From Pseudomonas sp. MMS21 TM103 (GTDB lineage: Bacteria > Pseudomonadota > Gammaproteobacteria > Pseudomonadales > Pseudomonadaceae), in assembly GCF_022132145.1 (NCBI RefSeq), contig NZ_JAJISP010000001.1, forward strand, positions 62,001 through 126,000: a stretch of 64,000 bases of DNA, read 5' to 3'. The position numbers were made by a program, and so were the translations under genes. The notes beneath the pieces were generated by a model, which was given only the letters and a program-made list of their open reading frames with translations, was not told the origin of the DNA and did not search any database. Shown here piece by piece: positions 7,799-16,327 of this stretch (positions are counted from its first letter, which is position 1; every line of letters starts with the position of its first letter).

Positions 7799-9090
7799 AG
7801 GATGTTGGCGTAGTCGGCTTCGATGCGGTCAAGACTCAGGTGGTTGAGGAAGTTGGAGAAGCACATCCAGGCCGACAGGGCGTTGAGATCCTGGAACTGT
7901 GGCGGCAGGTATTTCGGCGCCACCACCAGGCCCTCGTCGACCAGCTGGCGCAGGGTGCGCATGTCTTCCAGGGTGGTCTTGCCGCAAAACAGCAGCGGTA
8001 TCTGCTCCAGCTTGCCCTTGCGCACGGCCAGCTGGATGTAGTTGTAGACCATGATAAAGCCCTTCAGATAGGACAGATCCTTGGTGAAGGGCAGCCCGTT
8101 CGGGGTCGAGCCGCGGAACACCCGGCTGGCATTGCTGTAGCTGACTTCCATGTCGAAGCCCTGTTCGCGGTAGAACTCGAAGACCTGCAGGAAATCCGCC
8201 CCTTCCTCGGCCATGTGGATGGTGCGCGTGCGATTGGTCAGCTTGCGCAGACGGGTCGGATAGGACGCGAAGGTGATCACCTCCATCAGGATCGCCAGCC
8301 CCTCCTGGGTCACGGTGGATGAGGGCGGCCCCTTGGCCAGGAAGGTGCAGACCGGCTGATTCAGGCCATTGAGGGTGGTGCCGACATGCACCAGCCCCTC
8401 GTGTACTTCCAGGGCCCGGACGTCGCGCTCGTTGAACAGCGCGTCGGTGCGAATCTTGATGTAGTCGGCGCCGGCCGCCGCGTCGGCGAGAATGCCGTCG
8501 GACTCGAACACCCGAATGGTGTCCTCCGCTTCGCCAAACACCTTGTTCAGCCGTCCCTGCAACAGATTCACGGCCTGTTTGGCACTGAGGTTTTTCGGTT
8601 CGTCCTCGAGATCGCCGCGCCTGTCGATATTGTTCAGGTAGTCGGAAAACATCAGGCCCAGATCGGCCAGGGTCGGGTCACCGGCATGGAAGGCATCGGA
8701 GGCGGCGCCGTACAGGTCTTGCGAGATCAGGCCGAAATCTTCGGTACCGCGCGCCTCGAGCATGCGGATGACCATGCGGTATTCGCGGCACATGCGCCGC
8801 ATGATCTGGCCCACCGGATTGAACTGGCCAAGCAGACGGGTAATGTCACGCTCGATGCTCTGGAATTCCTGCTTCTTCGCGGTGGCATCGAATGCCAACG
8901 GCAGATTGGCGTAATAGCTGCGGTCGACCGCCGGCATGGCCTTGCCCTTGGCCTTGAGAAAGCCCTGACGAATGCTGTCGTCCCATTTCACCGCATCCAG
9001 CACGCGGATTGGCGTCTGCGCCTCGACGATGCGGTCGGACAATGCCCGCACCATCAGCTGATAGTCGTCCAACCCAGTGAGACTGTTCAT
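7795..9090 (-). CDS. DUF1704/QEGLA-motif protein, putative MATCAP-like metallopeptidase
   Basis: This 431-residue protein belongs to the DUF1704 family, labelled in bacteria 'flavohemoglobin expression-modulating QEGLA motif protein'. What I see is a zinc-peptidase-like constellation: HEGLVH (H230, E231, H235; an HExxxH box) and the name-giving QEGLA segment whose E263 lies 28 residues on and could be the third metal ligand. The eukaryotic relatives (MATCAP/KIAA0895) are tyrosine carboxypeptidases that trim tubulin; bacteria have no such substrate, so the target here is open. It follows a lipoprotein gene by 29 bases and a TetR gene beyond, so the three may be one unit. Its stop codon lies within a dispersed repeat. 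Confidence 0.85.
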   Translation of the reverse strand: MNSLTGLDDYQLMVRALSDRIVEAQTPIRVLDAVKWDDSIRQGFLKAKGKAMPAVDRSYYANLPLAFDATAKKQEFQSIERDITRLLGQFNPVGQIMRRMCREYRMVIRMLEARGTEDFGLISQDLYGAASDAFHAGDPTLADLGLMFSDYLNNIDRRGDLEDEPKNLSAKQAVNLLQGRLNKVFGEAEDTIRVFESDGILADAAAGADYIKIRTDALFNERDVRALEVHEGLVHVGTTLNGLNQPVCTFLAKGPPSSTVTQEGLAILMEVITFASYPTRLRKLTNRTRTIHMAEEGADFLQVFEFYREQGFDMEVSYSNASRVFRGSTPNGLPFTKDLSYLKGFIMVYNYIQLAVRKGKLEQIPLLFCGKTTLEDMRTLRQLVDEGLVVAPKYLPPQFQDLNALSAWMCFSNFLNHLSLDRIEADYANIL

Positions 9091-9119
9091 CGCTCCCTCA
9101 TTATTTGCTCATTGACTGA

Positions 9120-9671
9120 CTATGGACCGACGCGCTGATAGCGCGCGACCTCGATAAATACATCCGAATTGGCCTGGTCGTCGAGATAGGCGAATAGGGC
9201 ATCCAGCGGGCTGGTAATCAGGACACCCTCGCCCTGCGTTGTATCGACTGACTTGCCGTGCAACGTGCCCGCCTCGAGTTCCTGGAGGATGCGTTCGACA
9301 TCCAGGGCGTAGATCACCAGCTCATTGTCGACGGTCAGTTCGAAGCCGGCGATGGCGAAGTTGCCGCCCAGGCTCTGCGGCAGCCCCGCCGACAGGTACC
9401 AGCGCCGTCCATGACGGGCCACGGTGAAGCCGTACTTTTCCTCGCTGTCGAGGTTGTCCGGGCTGTCCTTGTAGGTTCTGGCCTCGTAGAGGCTGGGGCC
9501 AGCACGGGTAATGTCCAGATAGTACCGCTCACCCCATTCGTCCTTGCGTGACCATTCGCCGAGCAGGGGGATAGGCGCCGCTTCGTTGGCTGGAATCGGG
9601 TCGTAGAGGGTCACCAGACAGCCACTCAATAGCAGCAAGGACAAGGCCACCGCTACGCGCCAGGCATTCAT
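9120..9671 (-). CDS. Predicted lipoprotein of unknown function
   Basis: The start at 9671 follows AAGGAG and gives 183 residues with a lipobox (LLLLSGC, about Cys18), so an exported lipoprotein is expected. The mature part is a mixed acidic domain with a GEWSRKDEWGERYYLDI segment and no motif I recognise. The gene is 29 bases upstream of the DUF1704 gene and 73 bases downstream of the TetR gene, all on the reverse strand, which suggests a shared transcript. An upstream in-frame ATG would place 14 polar residues before the signal peptide and was not used. Confidence 0.72.
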   Translation of the reverse strand: MNAWRVAVALSLLLLSGCLVTLYDPIPANEAAPIPLLGEWSRKDEWGERYYLDITRAGPSLYEARTYKDSPDNLDSEEKYGFTVARHGRRWYLSAGLPQSLGGNFAIAGFELTVDNELVIYALDVERILQELEAGTLHGKSVDTTQGEGVLITSPLDALFAYLDDQANSDVFIEVARYQRVGP

Positions 9672-9744
9672 TTCGCTCTCCTTGTGAAACAGTTCGATCA
9701 CGCCGGCAGACAACCCGTGAGAGGCCCCACCCGCAGGGCGCGAC

Positions 9745-10497
9745 TCAGAGTGCCAACACTACATGCATATAACGTTTAAGAATGGCCAACATGTCCTCAT
9801 TATCCAACTGCTCGAGGCCATCGAGCAGGCCCTGATACTCCATCCAGCCGATAATCGCCGTCAACAGCCTGGCATCCTGCTCGGGCTGCGCCGACCCCAG
9901 CACCTGGCAAAACTGGCTGACGCCCTGCAAGAGAATCTGCCGATGGGCACGCACCAACTCGTGCAAGCGCGGATTGAGCAAGGCTTCCTGCTCGAAGGCC
10001 TGTTCGGCGAGCAAATGGTCGCGACGGTTAAGCAGTTGATGGCGCACGTACTCCAGCGCCAGGCGGGCAATCTCGTCCGCCAGGTGCTGGCGCGCCTGCA
10101 CGCTGCCGTCGAGCGCGCCGAGCAACTCCTGTAACACACCCTCGGTGCTGCTCCAGAATTTGGCCATGTAGGCAGCGCTGCGCTCAACGAACTGGGCGAA
10201 GGTATCGGTGATCAGGTCATCGATATCCTTGAAGTAATAGGTGGTGGCCGACAGCGGCACCCCGGCTTCGGCGGCTACCGCACGGTGACGCACGGCTCGC
10301 ACGCCATCGCGCACGATGATGGCCATGGCGGCATCGAGAATCGCCTGACGACGCTGCTCGCTGCCCCGCCGGCTGACTTTGCGACCCTGGTACTGCACGC
10401 TCTGGGCAACGGCATTGGCCACACGGGTGGCGCTAGCCGGGATGGGAATGGAGCTCACGTCTGGACGGTCCTCGCGCACGCTGAAAAGCAGCGACAT
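9745..10497 (-). CDS. TetR-family transcriptional regulator
   Basis: A 250-residue repressor-type protein. The TetR helix-turn-helix lies at about residues 50-95 (RRQAILDAAMAII..., AVAAEAGVPLSATTYYFKD); the C-terminal ~150 residues form the variable helical ligand-binding and dimerisation domain. The first ~40 residues are low-complexity, so the true start may lie later. It is the first gene of a reverse-strand run with the lipoprotein and DUF1704 genes, which are plausible targets by proximity only. The ligand is unknown. Confidence 0.9.
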   Translation of the reverse strand: MSLLFSVREDRPDVSSIPIPASATRVANAVAQSVQYQGRKVSRRGSEQRRQAILDAAMAIIVRDGVRAVRHRAVAAEAGVPLSATTYYFKDIDDLITDTFAQFVERSAAYMAKFWSSTEGVLQELLGALDGSVQARQHLADEIARLALEYVRHQLLNRRDHLLAEQAFEQEALLNPRLHELVRAHRQILLQGVSQFCQVLGSAQPEQDARLLTAIIGWMEYQGLLDGLEQLDNEDMLAILKRYMHVVLAL

Positions 10498-10546
10498 CTC
10501 GTGTTAAGCAGTATTGCGCAGAATGAATCCAGCGTCAGATAACAAA

Positions 10547-10566
10547 AAGCCGCCCGAGGGCGGCTT
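10547..10566 (-). terminator. Intrinsic terminator of lysS
   Basis: AAGCCGCC pairs with GGCGGCTT around a 4-base loop just 4 bases beyond the lysS stop; on the reverse strand the stem is followed by TTTTTG. The position and T-run fit a rho-independent terminator. Confidence 0.88.
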
Positions 10567-10570
10567 GGCT

Positions 10571-12073
10571 TCACGCTTGCGGGCGCATGTGCGGGAAGAG
10601 GATCACGTCGCGGATCGACGGCGAATTGGTGAGCAGCATGACCAGGCGGTCGATGCCGATGCCTTCACCGGCGGTCGGCGGCATGCCGTATTCCAGGGCG
10701 CGGACGAAATCGGCATCGTAGTGCATGGCTTCGTCGTCGCCGGCGTCCTTGTCGGCCACCTGGGCGTGGAAACGCTCGGCCTGGTCTTCCGCGTCGTTCA
10801 ACTCGGAATAGGCGTTGGCAATTTCACGGCCGCCGATAAACAGCTCGAAACGGTCGGTGACGCTCGGATCCTGGTCGTTGCGCCGGGCCAGCGGCGACAC
10901 TTCGAACGGGTACTGGGTGATGAAGTGCGGCTGCTCCAGTTTGTGCTCGACCAGCTCCTCGAAAATCATCACCTGCAGCTTGCCCAGGCCTTCGAAGCCC
11001 AGCACTTTGGCGCCGGCCTGCTTGGCGATGGCGCGGGCCTTGTCGATGTCCTGCAGGTCCGCGGCGGTAAGCTGCGGGTTGTACTTGAGGATCGAGTCGA
11101 ATACCGAGAGGCGCACAAAGGGTTCGCCGAAGTGGAACACCTTGTCACCGTAAGGCACGTCGGTGCTGCCGAGCACCAGCAGGGCCAGTTCGCGGAACAG
11201 CTCCTCGGTCAGGTCCATGTTGTCTTCGTAATCGGCGTAGGCCTGATAGAACTCCAACATGGTGAACTCGGGGTTGTGCCGGGTCGACACGCCTTCGTTA
11301 CGGAAGTTGCGGTTGATCTCGAAGACCTTCTCGAAGCCGCCGACCACCAGGCGCTTGAGGTACAGCTCCGGCGCGATGCGCAGGTACATGCCCATGTCCA
11401 GCGCGTTGTGGTGGGTCTCGAACGGCTTGGCCGCGGCGCCGCCGGGAATGGTCTGCAGCATCGGCGTTTCCACTTCGAGGAAGTCACGCTGCATCAGAAA
11501 CTGGCGAATGTGGGCGATCACCTGGGAGCGCACGCGGAAAGTGTCGCGCACCTCCTCGTTGACGATCAGGTCGACGTAGCGCTGGCGATAGCGCTGCTCG
11601 GTGTCAGTGAGGCCATGGTGCTTGTCCGGCAGCGGACGCAGCGACTTGGTCAGCAGGCGCACCTGGGTCATCTCGACGTACAGGTCGCCCTTGCCGGAGC
11701 GGGCCAGGGTGCCTTCGGCGGCAATGATGTCGCCCAGATCCCAGTGCTTGACCTCGGCCAGCTTTTCTTCCGGCAACGTCTTGCGGTTGACGTACACCTG
11801 AATGCGCCCGGTCATGTCCTGAATGACCATGAAGGCACCGCGATTGAGCATGATGCGACCCGCGACCTTGACCGGGATAGCGGCTGCGGCCAGCTCTTCC
11901 TTGGTCTTGTCGACGTACAGTTTCTGCAAGTCCGCGCAGTAGCTGTCGCGACGGAAATCGTTAGGGAAGGCGTTGCCCTGCTCACGCGCTGCGGCAAGCT
12001 TTTCCTTGCGCTGGGCAATCAGCTTGTTTTCTTCCTGTTGCAGTTCGTGGTGGTCGAGTTGTTGGTCGCTCAT
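10571..12073 (-). CDS. lysS: Lysyl-tRNA synthetase, class II
   Basis: Charges tRNA-Lys with lysine. The 500-residue length matches LysS. The N-terminal OB-fold anticodon-binding domain occupies ~residues 60-160 ([21 protein letters not shown]), and the class II catalytic core follows with motif 2 ([11 protein letters not shown]...HNPEFTMLE) and motif 3 ([13 protein letters not shown]). The start at 12073 ([10 protein letters not shown]) has a GAGAC site; an in-frame ATG upstream lies within a dispersed repeat. It follows prfB on the same strand, the conserved prfB-lysS order of gammaproteobacteria, with a repeat element occupying most of the 136-base gap. Confidence 0.97.
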   Translation of the reverse strand: MSDQQLDHHELQQEENKLIAQRKEKLAAAREQGNAFPNDFRRDSYCADLQKLYVDKTKEELAAAAIPVKVAGRIMLNRGAFMVIQDMTGRIQVYVNRKTLPEEKLAEVKHWDLGDIIAAEGTLARSGKGDLYVEMTQVRLLTKSLRPLPDKHHGLTDTEQRYRQRYVDLIVNEEVRDTFRVRSQVIAHIRQFLMQRDFLEVETPMLQTIPGGAAAKPFETHHNALDMGMYLRIAPELYLKRLVVGGFEKVFEINRNFRNEGVSTRHNPEFTMLEFYQAYADYEDNMDLTEELFRELALLVLGSTDVPYGDKVFHFGEPFVRLSVFDSILKYNPQLTAADLQDIDKARAIAKQAGAKVLGFEGLGKLQVMIFEELVEHKLEQPHFITQYPFEVSPLARRNDQDPSVTDRFELFIGGREIANAYSELNDAEDQAERFHAQVADKDAGDDEAMHYDADFVRALEYGMPPTAGEGIGIDRLVMLLTNSPSIRDVILFPHMRPQA

Positions 12074-12099
12074 GGTCTCTGGTCTTTCCTGGTAATCGT

Positions 12100-12200
12100 A
12101 GGTTGGTGCTGAGCGCAGCGATGCCCAACATCCGGCCAACGGGCCGGCCTCCTACGCAAATGCAGCGCCGCTCGTTGGGCCTGACCGGCCCAACCTACAT
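12100..12200. repeat. Palindromic intergenic element between prfB and lysS
   Basis: A ~101-bp stretch bounded by GTAGGTTGG (12,100-12,108) and CCAACCTAC (12,192-12,200), with further internal palindromes (CCGGCCAACGGGCCGG; GTTGGGC...GCCCAAC). It lies only 26 bases upstream of the lysS start, so it would form part of the lysS leader or of the prfB-lysS message. It shares arms with the smaller palindrome at 1128-1162. Confidence 0.7.
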
Positions 12201-12209
12201 TGCGTGTTG

Positions 12210-13305
12210 TTAAAGCCCCTGTTTCAGGCTGGCCACCAGGTACTCGTCGATATCGCCGTCGAGCACGTTGACGCAGTCACTGCGCTCGATATTGGTGCGC
12301 AGATCCTTGATCCGCGACTGATCGAGCACATAGGAGCGAATCTGGTGTCCCCAACCGATGTCCGACTTCGAGTCTTCCAGCACCTGCGAGGCGGCGTTGC
12401 GTTTCTGCACTTCCTGCTCGTACAGGCGTGCGCGCAGCATCTTCATCGCGGTGTCTTTGTTGGCGTGCTGGGAGCGTTCGTTCTGGCAACAGACCACGGT
12501 ATTGCTCGGCACGTGGGTAATCCGCACCGCCGAGTCGGTGGTGTTGACGTGCTGACCACCGGCACCCGAAGAACGGTAGGTGTCGATGCGCAGGTCCGAC
12601 GGATTGATGTCGATTTCGATGTTGTCATCGATTTCCGGGGACACGAACACGGCCGAGAACGAGGTGTGACGGCGGTTGCCGGAGTCGAACGGACTCTTGC
12701 GTACCAGTCGGTGCACCCCGATCTCGGTGCGCAACCAACCGAAGGCGTATTCGCCCTTGATGTGCACGGTCGCACCCTTGATCCCGGCGACTTCACCGGC
12801 GGACAGCTCCATGATGGTGGCGTCGAAACCGCGCTTGTCGGCCCAGCGCAGGTACATGCGCAGCAGGATGTTGGCCCAGTCCTGGGCTTCGGTGCCGCCG
12901 GAGCCGGCCTGGATGTCCAGGTAGGCATTGTTGGCGTCCATCTCGCCGCTGAACATGCGGCGGAATTCCATCTTCTCGAGGATTTCGCGCAGGCGCTCGA
13001 CCTCGGCCGCAACGTCGTCGACGGCGCCCTGGTCTTCTTCTTCGGCCGCCATCTGCAGCAGATCGCGGGAATCGCCGAGACTGCCGTCGAGGTCGTCGAT
13101 GGTGTCGACGATCAACGCCAGAGCGGCGCGCTCACGCCCCAGGTTCTGGGCGTATTCGGGGTTGTTCCAGACGTTCGGGTCTTCGAGTTCGCGGTTTACT
13201 TCGACCAGCCGATCATGCTTTTGATCGTAGTCAAAGATACCCCCGAATAGTCTGGGTGCGCTCGGATAGGTCCTTGATGCTGTTCAGGATCGGGTTGATT
13301 TCCAT
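12210..13305 (-). CDS. prfB: Peptide chain release factor 2, with programmed +1 frameshift
   Basis: RF2 recognises UGA and UAA and releases the finished peptide. The gene is in two frames: ATG at 13305, 24 codons, then an in-frame TGA (13,231-13,233), after which translation must shift +1 and continue from GAC at 13,232 to 12,210, giving 364 residues. The main frame shows the SPF stop-codon recognition motif (RKSPFDSG) and the GGQ catalytic motif (SGAGGQHVN). The N-terminal [17 protein letters not shown] resembles other RF2 proteins. A shorter start at 13,115 would lose domain 1 and is rejected. lysS follows. Confidence 0.96.
13230..13245 (-). promoter_or_regulatory. RF2 autoregulatory frameshift site
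   Basis: Reverse-strand sequence CGGGGGTATCTTTGAC: an internal Shine-Dalgarno-like GGGGG lies three bases before the slippery CTT codon, followed by TGA and C. This is the classical RF2 site: when RF2 is scarce the ribosome slips at CTT, raising RF2. Confidence 0.95.
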
Positions 13306-13421
13306 GGCTGGCGGCACTCACAGGTAAAACTTTCGGAAAAGCCGGCGAGTATACCGTAGTCGCAGTACCTCTGGCAGCCCGCAAGCGGTCGTGATCGGCC
13401 AGCGGGTAGACCAGCGGGCAC

Positions 13422-15083
13422 TTAGCCGGCCACCTCCTCGCTCACCGGCGGCGCCAGGGCAATCTCCAGGCCCGACCCGGCTTGCGACTCGAGAATCAAT
13501 TGCGCGGCCTTTTCCGCGATCATCAGCACCGGCGAGCAGGTATTGCCGGAAACGATGTCCGGCATGACCGAGGCATCGGCGATGCGCAGCCCCGGCACGC
13601 CATGCACGCGCAACTGGGCATCGACCACCGCCGCGCGCCCCGGACCCATCTTGCAGGTGCCGACCGGATGAAAGATCGTGGTGCCGATCTCCCCCGCCGC
13701 CCGCTGCAGATCCTCCTCGCTCTGGTAACTCGGCCCAGGCTTGTACTCCTCGGGTTTGAAGGCCGCCAGCGCCGGCGCGGCGACGATGCGCCGGGTCAGG
13801 CGAATGGCATCGGCGGCCACCTGCAGATCGCGCTCGTCACTCAGGTAGTTGGGCTGAATCAACGGCGCCTGTGCGACCTCCAGCGAGCGGATTTCGACCT
13901 TGCCACGGCTGTACGGCCGCAGGTTGCACACCGAGGCGGTGAAGGCCGGGAAGTCATGCAGCGGCTCGCCGAATCGCTCCAGCGACAGCGGCTGCACGTG
14001 GTATTGCAGGTTGGCCGAGGTCTGCTCGGCACTGGACCGGGCAAAGGCGCCCAGCTGGCTCGGCGCCATGGCCAGTGGGCCGCTGCGCTTGAACAGATAC
14101 TCCAGCCCCATGCCCAGCTTGCCCCGCAGGCTGCCGGCGACCTGATTGAGGGTCCGCACGCCGCTGACCTTGTAGATCAGCCGCAGCTGCAGGTGATCCT
14201 GCAGGTTCTCGCCCACCCCGGCCAGTTCGTGCTGCACGCCGATGCCCAGGCGCTGCAATAACGGCCGCGGACCGATGCCCGAACGTTGCAGCAGTGCCGG
14301 GGTGCCGATCGAGCCGGCGCACAGGATGATCTCGCGCCGCGCGCGGATCAGCCGTTCGCGTCCTTGCCAGCGCAGACTCAACGCATCGGCGCGTCCCTCG
14401 GCGAGCACCACCCGCTGCACCTCGGCGCCGGTCAACACACGCAGATTGGGGCGCTGACGAATATCGCGGAGGAAGGCTTTCGAAGCGTTCCAGCGGACGC
14501 CACGGCGCTGATTGACCTGGAAGTAGCTGCAGCCTTCGTTATCGCCCGCGTTGAAATCTTCGATGCTGGCGATGCCGCTCTGCCCGGCGGCCTGACGGAA
14601 GGCTTCCAGCACCTGCCAGGACAGGCGCTGGCGCTCGACCCGCCACTCGCCAGCGGCCCCGTGTACCTGGCTGCTGCCGGCAAAATGGTTCTCCGTGCGC
14701 CTGAACAGCGGCAAGACATCGTCCCAGGCCCAGCCGGGATTGCCGGCCGCCGCCCAGCCATCGTAGTCGCGGGCCTGGCCGCGCATGTAGATCATTCCAT
14801 TGATCGACGAGCTGCCACCCAGCACCCGGCCACGCGGATAGTTCAGCGCACGGCCGTTCAGGCCGGGTTCGGCCTCGGTGGAATAGCACCAGTCGGTGCG
14901 CGGGTTGCCGATGCAATACAGGTAGCCGACCGGAATATGGATCCACGGATAGTTGTCACGCCCGCCGGCCTCCAGCAACAACACCCGCACCGCTGGATCG
15001 GCAGACAGGCGATTGGCCAGCAGGCAGCCGGCCGGGCCGGCCCCGACGATCAGGTAGTCGTAGCTGTCCTCGAGTTGTTGCAT
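13422..15083 (-). CDS. GMC-family FAD-dependent oxidoreductase
   Basis: A 553-residue glucose-methanol-choline oxidoreductase, probably a choline dehydrogenase-like alcohol dehydrogenase using FAD. The dinucleotide-binding motif is at the N-terminus (VGAGPAGCLLA), GMC signature 1 at ~80-100 (RGRVLGGSSSINGMIYMRG), signature 2 near 260 (GSIGTPALLQRSGIG), and the C-terminal catalytic region contains HPVGTCKMG and SGNTCSPVLMIAEKAA, with the catalytic His in the former and Asn in the latter. No signal peptide. It stands alone; no adjacent cytochrome, transporter or regulator indicates the alcohol. The short AlkJ/polyethylene glycol dehydrogenase subgroup is the closest match I can name. Confidence 0.9.
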   Translation of the reverse strand: MQQLEDSYDYLIVGAGPAGCLLANRLSADPAVRVLLLEAGGRDNYPWIHIPVGYLYCIGNPRTDWCYSTEAEPGLNGRALNYPRGRVLGGSSSINGMIYMRGQARDYDGWAAAGNPGWAWDDVLPLFRRTENHFAGSSQVHGAAGEWRVERQRLSWQVLEAFRQAAGQSGIASIEDFNAGDNEGCSYFQVNQRRGVRWNASKAFLRDIRQRPNLRVLTGAEVQRVVLAEGRADALSLRWQGRERLIRARREIILCAGSIGTPALLQRSGIGPRPLLQRLGIGVQHELAGVGENLQDHLQLRLIYKVSGVRTLNQVAGSLRGKLGMGLEYLFKRSGPLAMAPSQLGAFARSSAEQTSANLQYHVQPLSLERFGEPLHDFPAFTASVCNLRPYSRGKVEIRSLEVAQAPLIQPNYLSDERDLQVAADAIRLTRRIVAAPALAAFKPEEYKPGPSYQSEEDLQRAAGEIGTTIFHPVGTCKMGPGRAAVVDAQLRVHGVPGLRIADASVMPDIVSGNTCSPVLMIAEKAAQLILESQAGSGLEIALAPPVSEEVAG

Positions 15084-15371
15084 GGGCGCCCTCTGCTTGA
15101 TCGTTACCTATGAATGGCCACCAGCCTAGCCGCTTGGCGCGCGCGACATGATGATCTTTTGGTCTGAGATAGACGCGGTGAATAACCGCACCCCGATGCA
15201 ACCCGAGGATAGCTGCCCGCCGATAGCATCCGCGATCTCCCTGGGGCACCAGCGATGTCCCGCCGGAGGCTTTTTGCAGGATGAGCGGCCCCCACCATCC
15301 GGCGAACAGTATGTAGCCGGAAAATACCCAAACCACCCTCTTCCAAGCTGCATCCGGGCTACGACCGGATT

Positions 15372-16100
15372 TCAGCCGGCGTTCAGCTCCACGCGCACCT
15401 GGGCTTCCAGTTCGCTTTTCAGCGCCGGGTCGAGCTTGAGCTGACGGGCCAACTCCTCCAAGTAGGCGCGCTCCATGAAGTGCTCCTCATCGACCATCAG
15501 TACGCTGGCGATATACATCTCGGCGGCCATTTCCGGACTGGTCGCCGCGCGCGCCACGTCGGCCGGATCCAGCGGCTTGTTCAGCTCGGCCTCGAGCCAG
15601 CGCTGCAGTTCGGCGTCATGGGTCAACTTGACCAGCTCGCCTTCGATGAGCTGGCGCTCACGCGCATCGACATGCCCATCAGCCTTGGCGGCGGCCACCA
15701 GCGCCTTGAGAATACCCTGGCTGTGCACCTCGACCTGCGGCGCCGGCAAGCGATCGAGGGTTTGCGGCTCGCCCTGTGGCGCTTGCGCCTGCTGCGCCTG
15801 CCAGTTGCCATAGGCTTTGTAGGCGATCACCCCCAGCGCGGCCAGGCCGCCATAGGTCAGCGCCTTGCCGCCCAACTTGCGTGCGCTCTTGTTGCCGAGC
15901 AGCAAAGCCATGGCACCGCCAGCCAAAGCGCCGCCACCCGCACCGGATAGCAGACTGCCCAGACCGCCAGCAGCACCACCTGACAACAATCCATCCAAAC
16001 CACCGGCGGCGGAACCCTTGCCGGCGCTTTGCCCAGCCTTCTTTTGCAGCAGATCCTGACCGGACTTGAGTAACTGATCGAGCAAACCACGGGTATTCAT
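15372..16100 (-). CDS. DUF533/YebE-like inner-membrane protein with TerB-like domain
   Basis: A 242-residue protein with three parts: a basic N-terminal helix; a glycine/alanine/leucine-rich zone (about 45-75) leading into a hydrophobic segment (LGGKALTYGGLAALGVIAYKAYG) that should enter the membrane; and a C-terminal acidic helical domain of TerB type (LVAAAKADGHVDARERQLIEGEL, MYIASVLMVDEEHFMERAYL). This is the DUF533/YebE pattern; function unknown. ATG at 16100 has AGGAG upstream. It diverges from the LysR gene. Confidence 0.87.
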   Translation of the reverse strand: MNTRGLLDQLLKSGQDLLQKKAGQSAGKGSAAGGLDGLLSGGAAGGLGSLLSGAGGGALAGGAMALLLGNKSARKLGGKALTYGGLAALGVIAYKAYGNWQAQQAQAPQGEPQTLDRLPAPQVEVHSQGILKALVAAAKADGHVDARERQLIEGELVKLTHDAELQRWLEAELNKPLDPADVARAATSPEMAAEMYIASVLMVDEEHFMERAYLEELARQLKLDPALKSELEAQVRVELNAG

Positions 16101-16274
16101 CGACAAGTCTCCTGGCTAACGAAGGTGCAAATAATAGCGCCAGACTAAATGGAAAATTCCTGTAGCCGCCGACAGATTGCGTCGAGATGTTGCCGCCGCG
16201 CGGCCTGGCGAGCCGCACACCGCGCGCACAAAGGAAAACATTTAGCGCTCTACAAAAACGAACGCAATGATGTA

Positions 16275-16298
16275 CTTTCGACAAAACTGTACCGAAAG
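16275..16298. promoter_or_regulatory. Inverted repeat upstream of the LysR gene, candidate operator
   Basis: CTTTCG (16,275-16,280) and CGAAAG (16,293-16,298) form an inverted repeat with a 12-base spacer, overlapping two GTAC words, 30 bases before the LysR start in a locally AT-rich stretch. The position suits an autoregulatory site; I found no second copy before the aldehyde dehydrogenase gene. Confidence 0.4.
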
Positions 16299-16327
16299 AC
16301 TGCTCAGCACCCGGTTGGTAGCCCACG

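Noticed and set aside
10514..12112. A 532-codon open frame antisense to lysS
   Set aside because: Same cause; lysS is unambiguous on the other strand.
13231..13233. In-frame TGA in prfB as a pseudogene or sequencing error
   Set aside because: The surrounding CGGGGG-TAT-CTT-TGA-C is the known RF2 frameshift signal, so it is functional.
15084..15371. Possible small genes between the GMC and DUF533 genes
   Set aside because: Short frames on both strands overlap each other, have no ribosome site, and show no family features.
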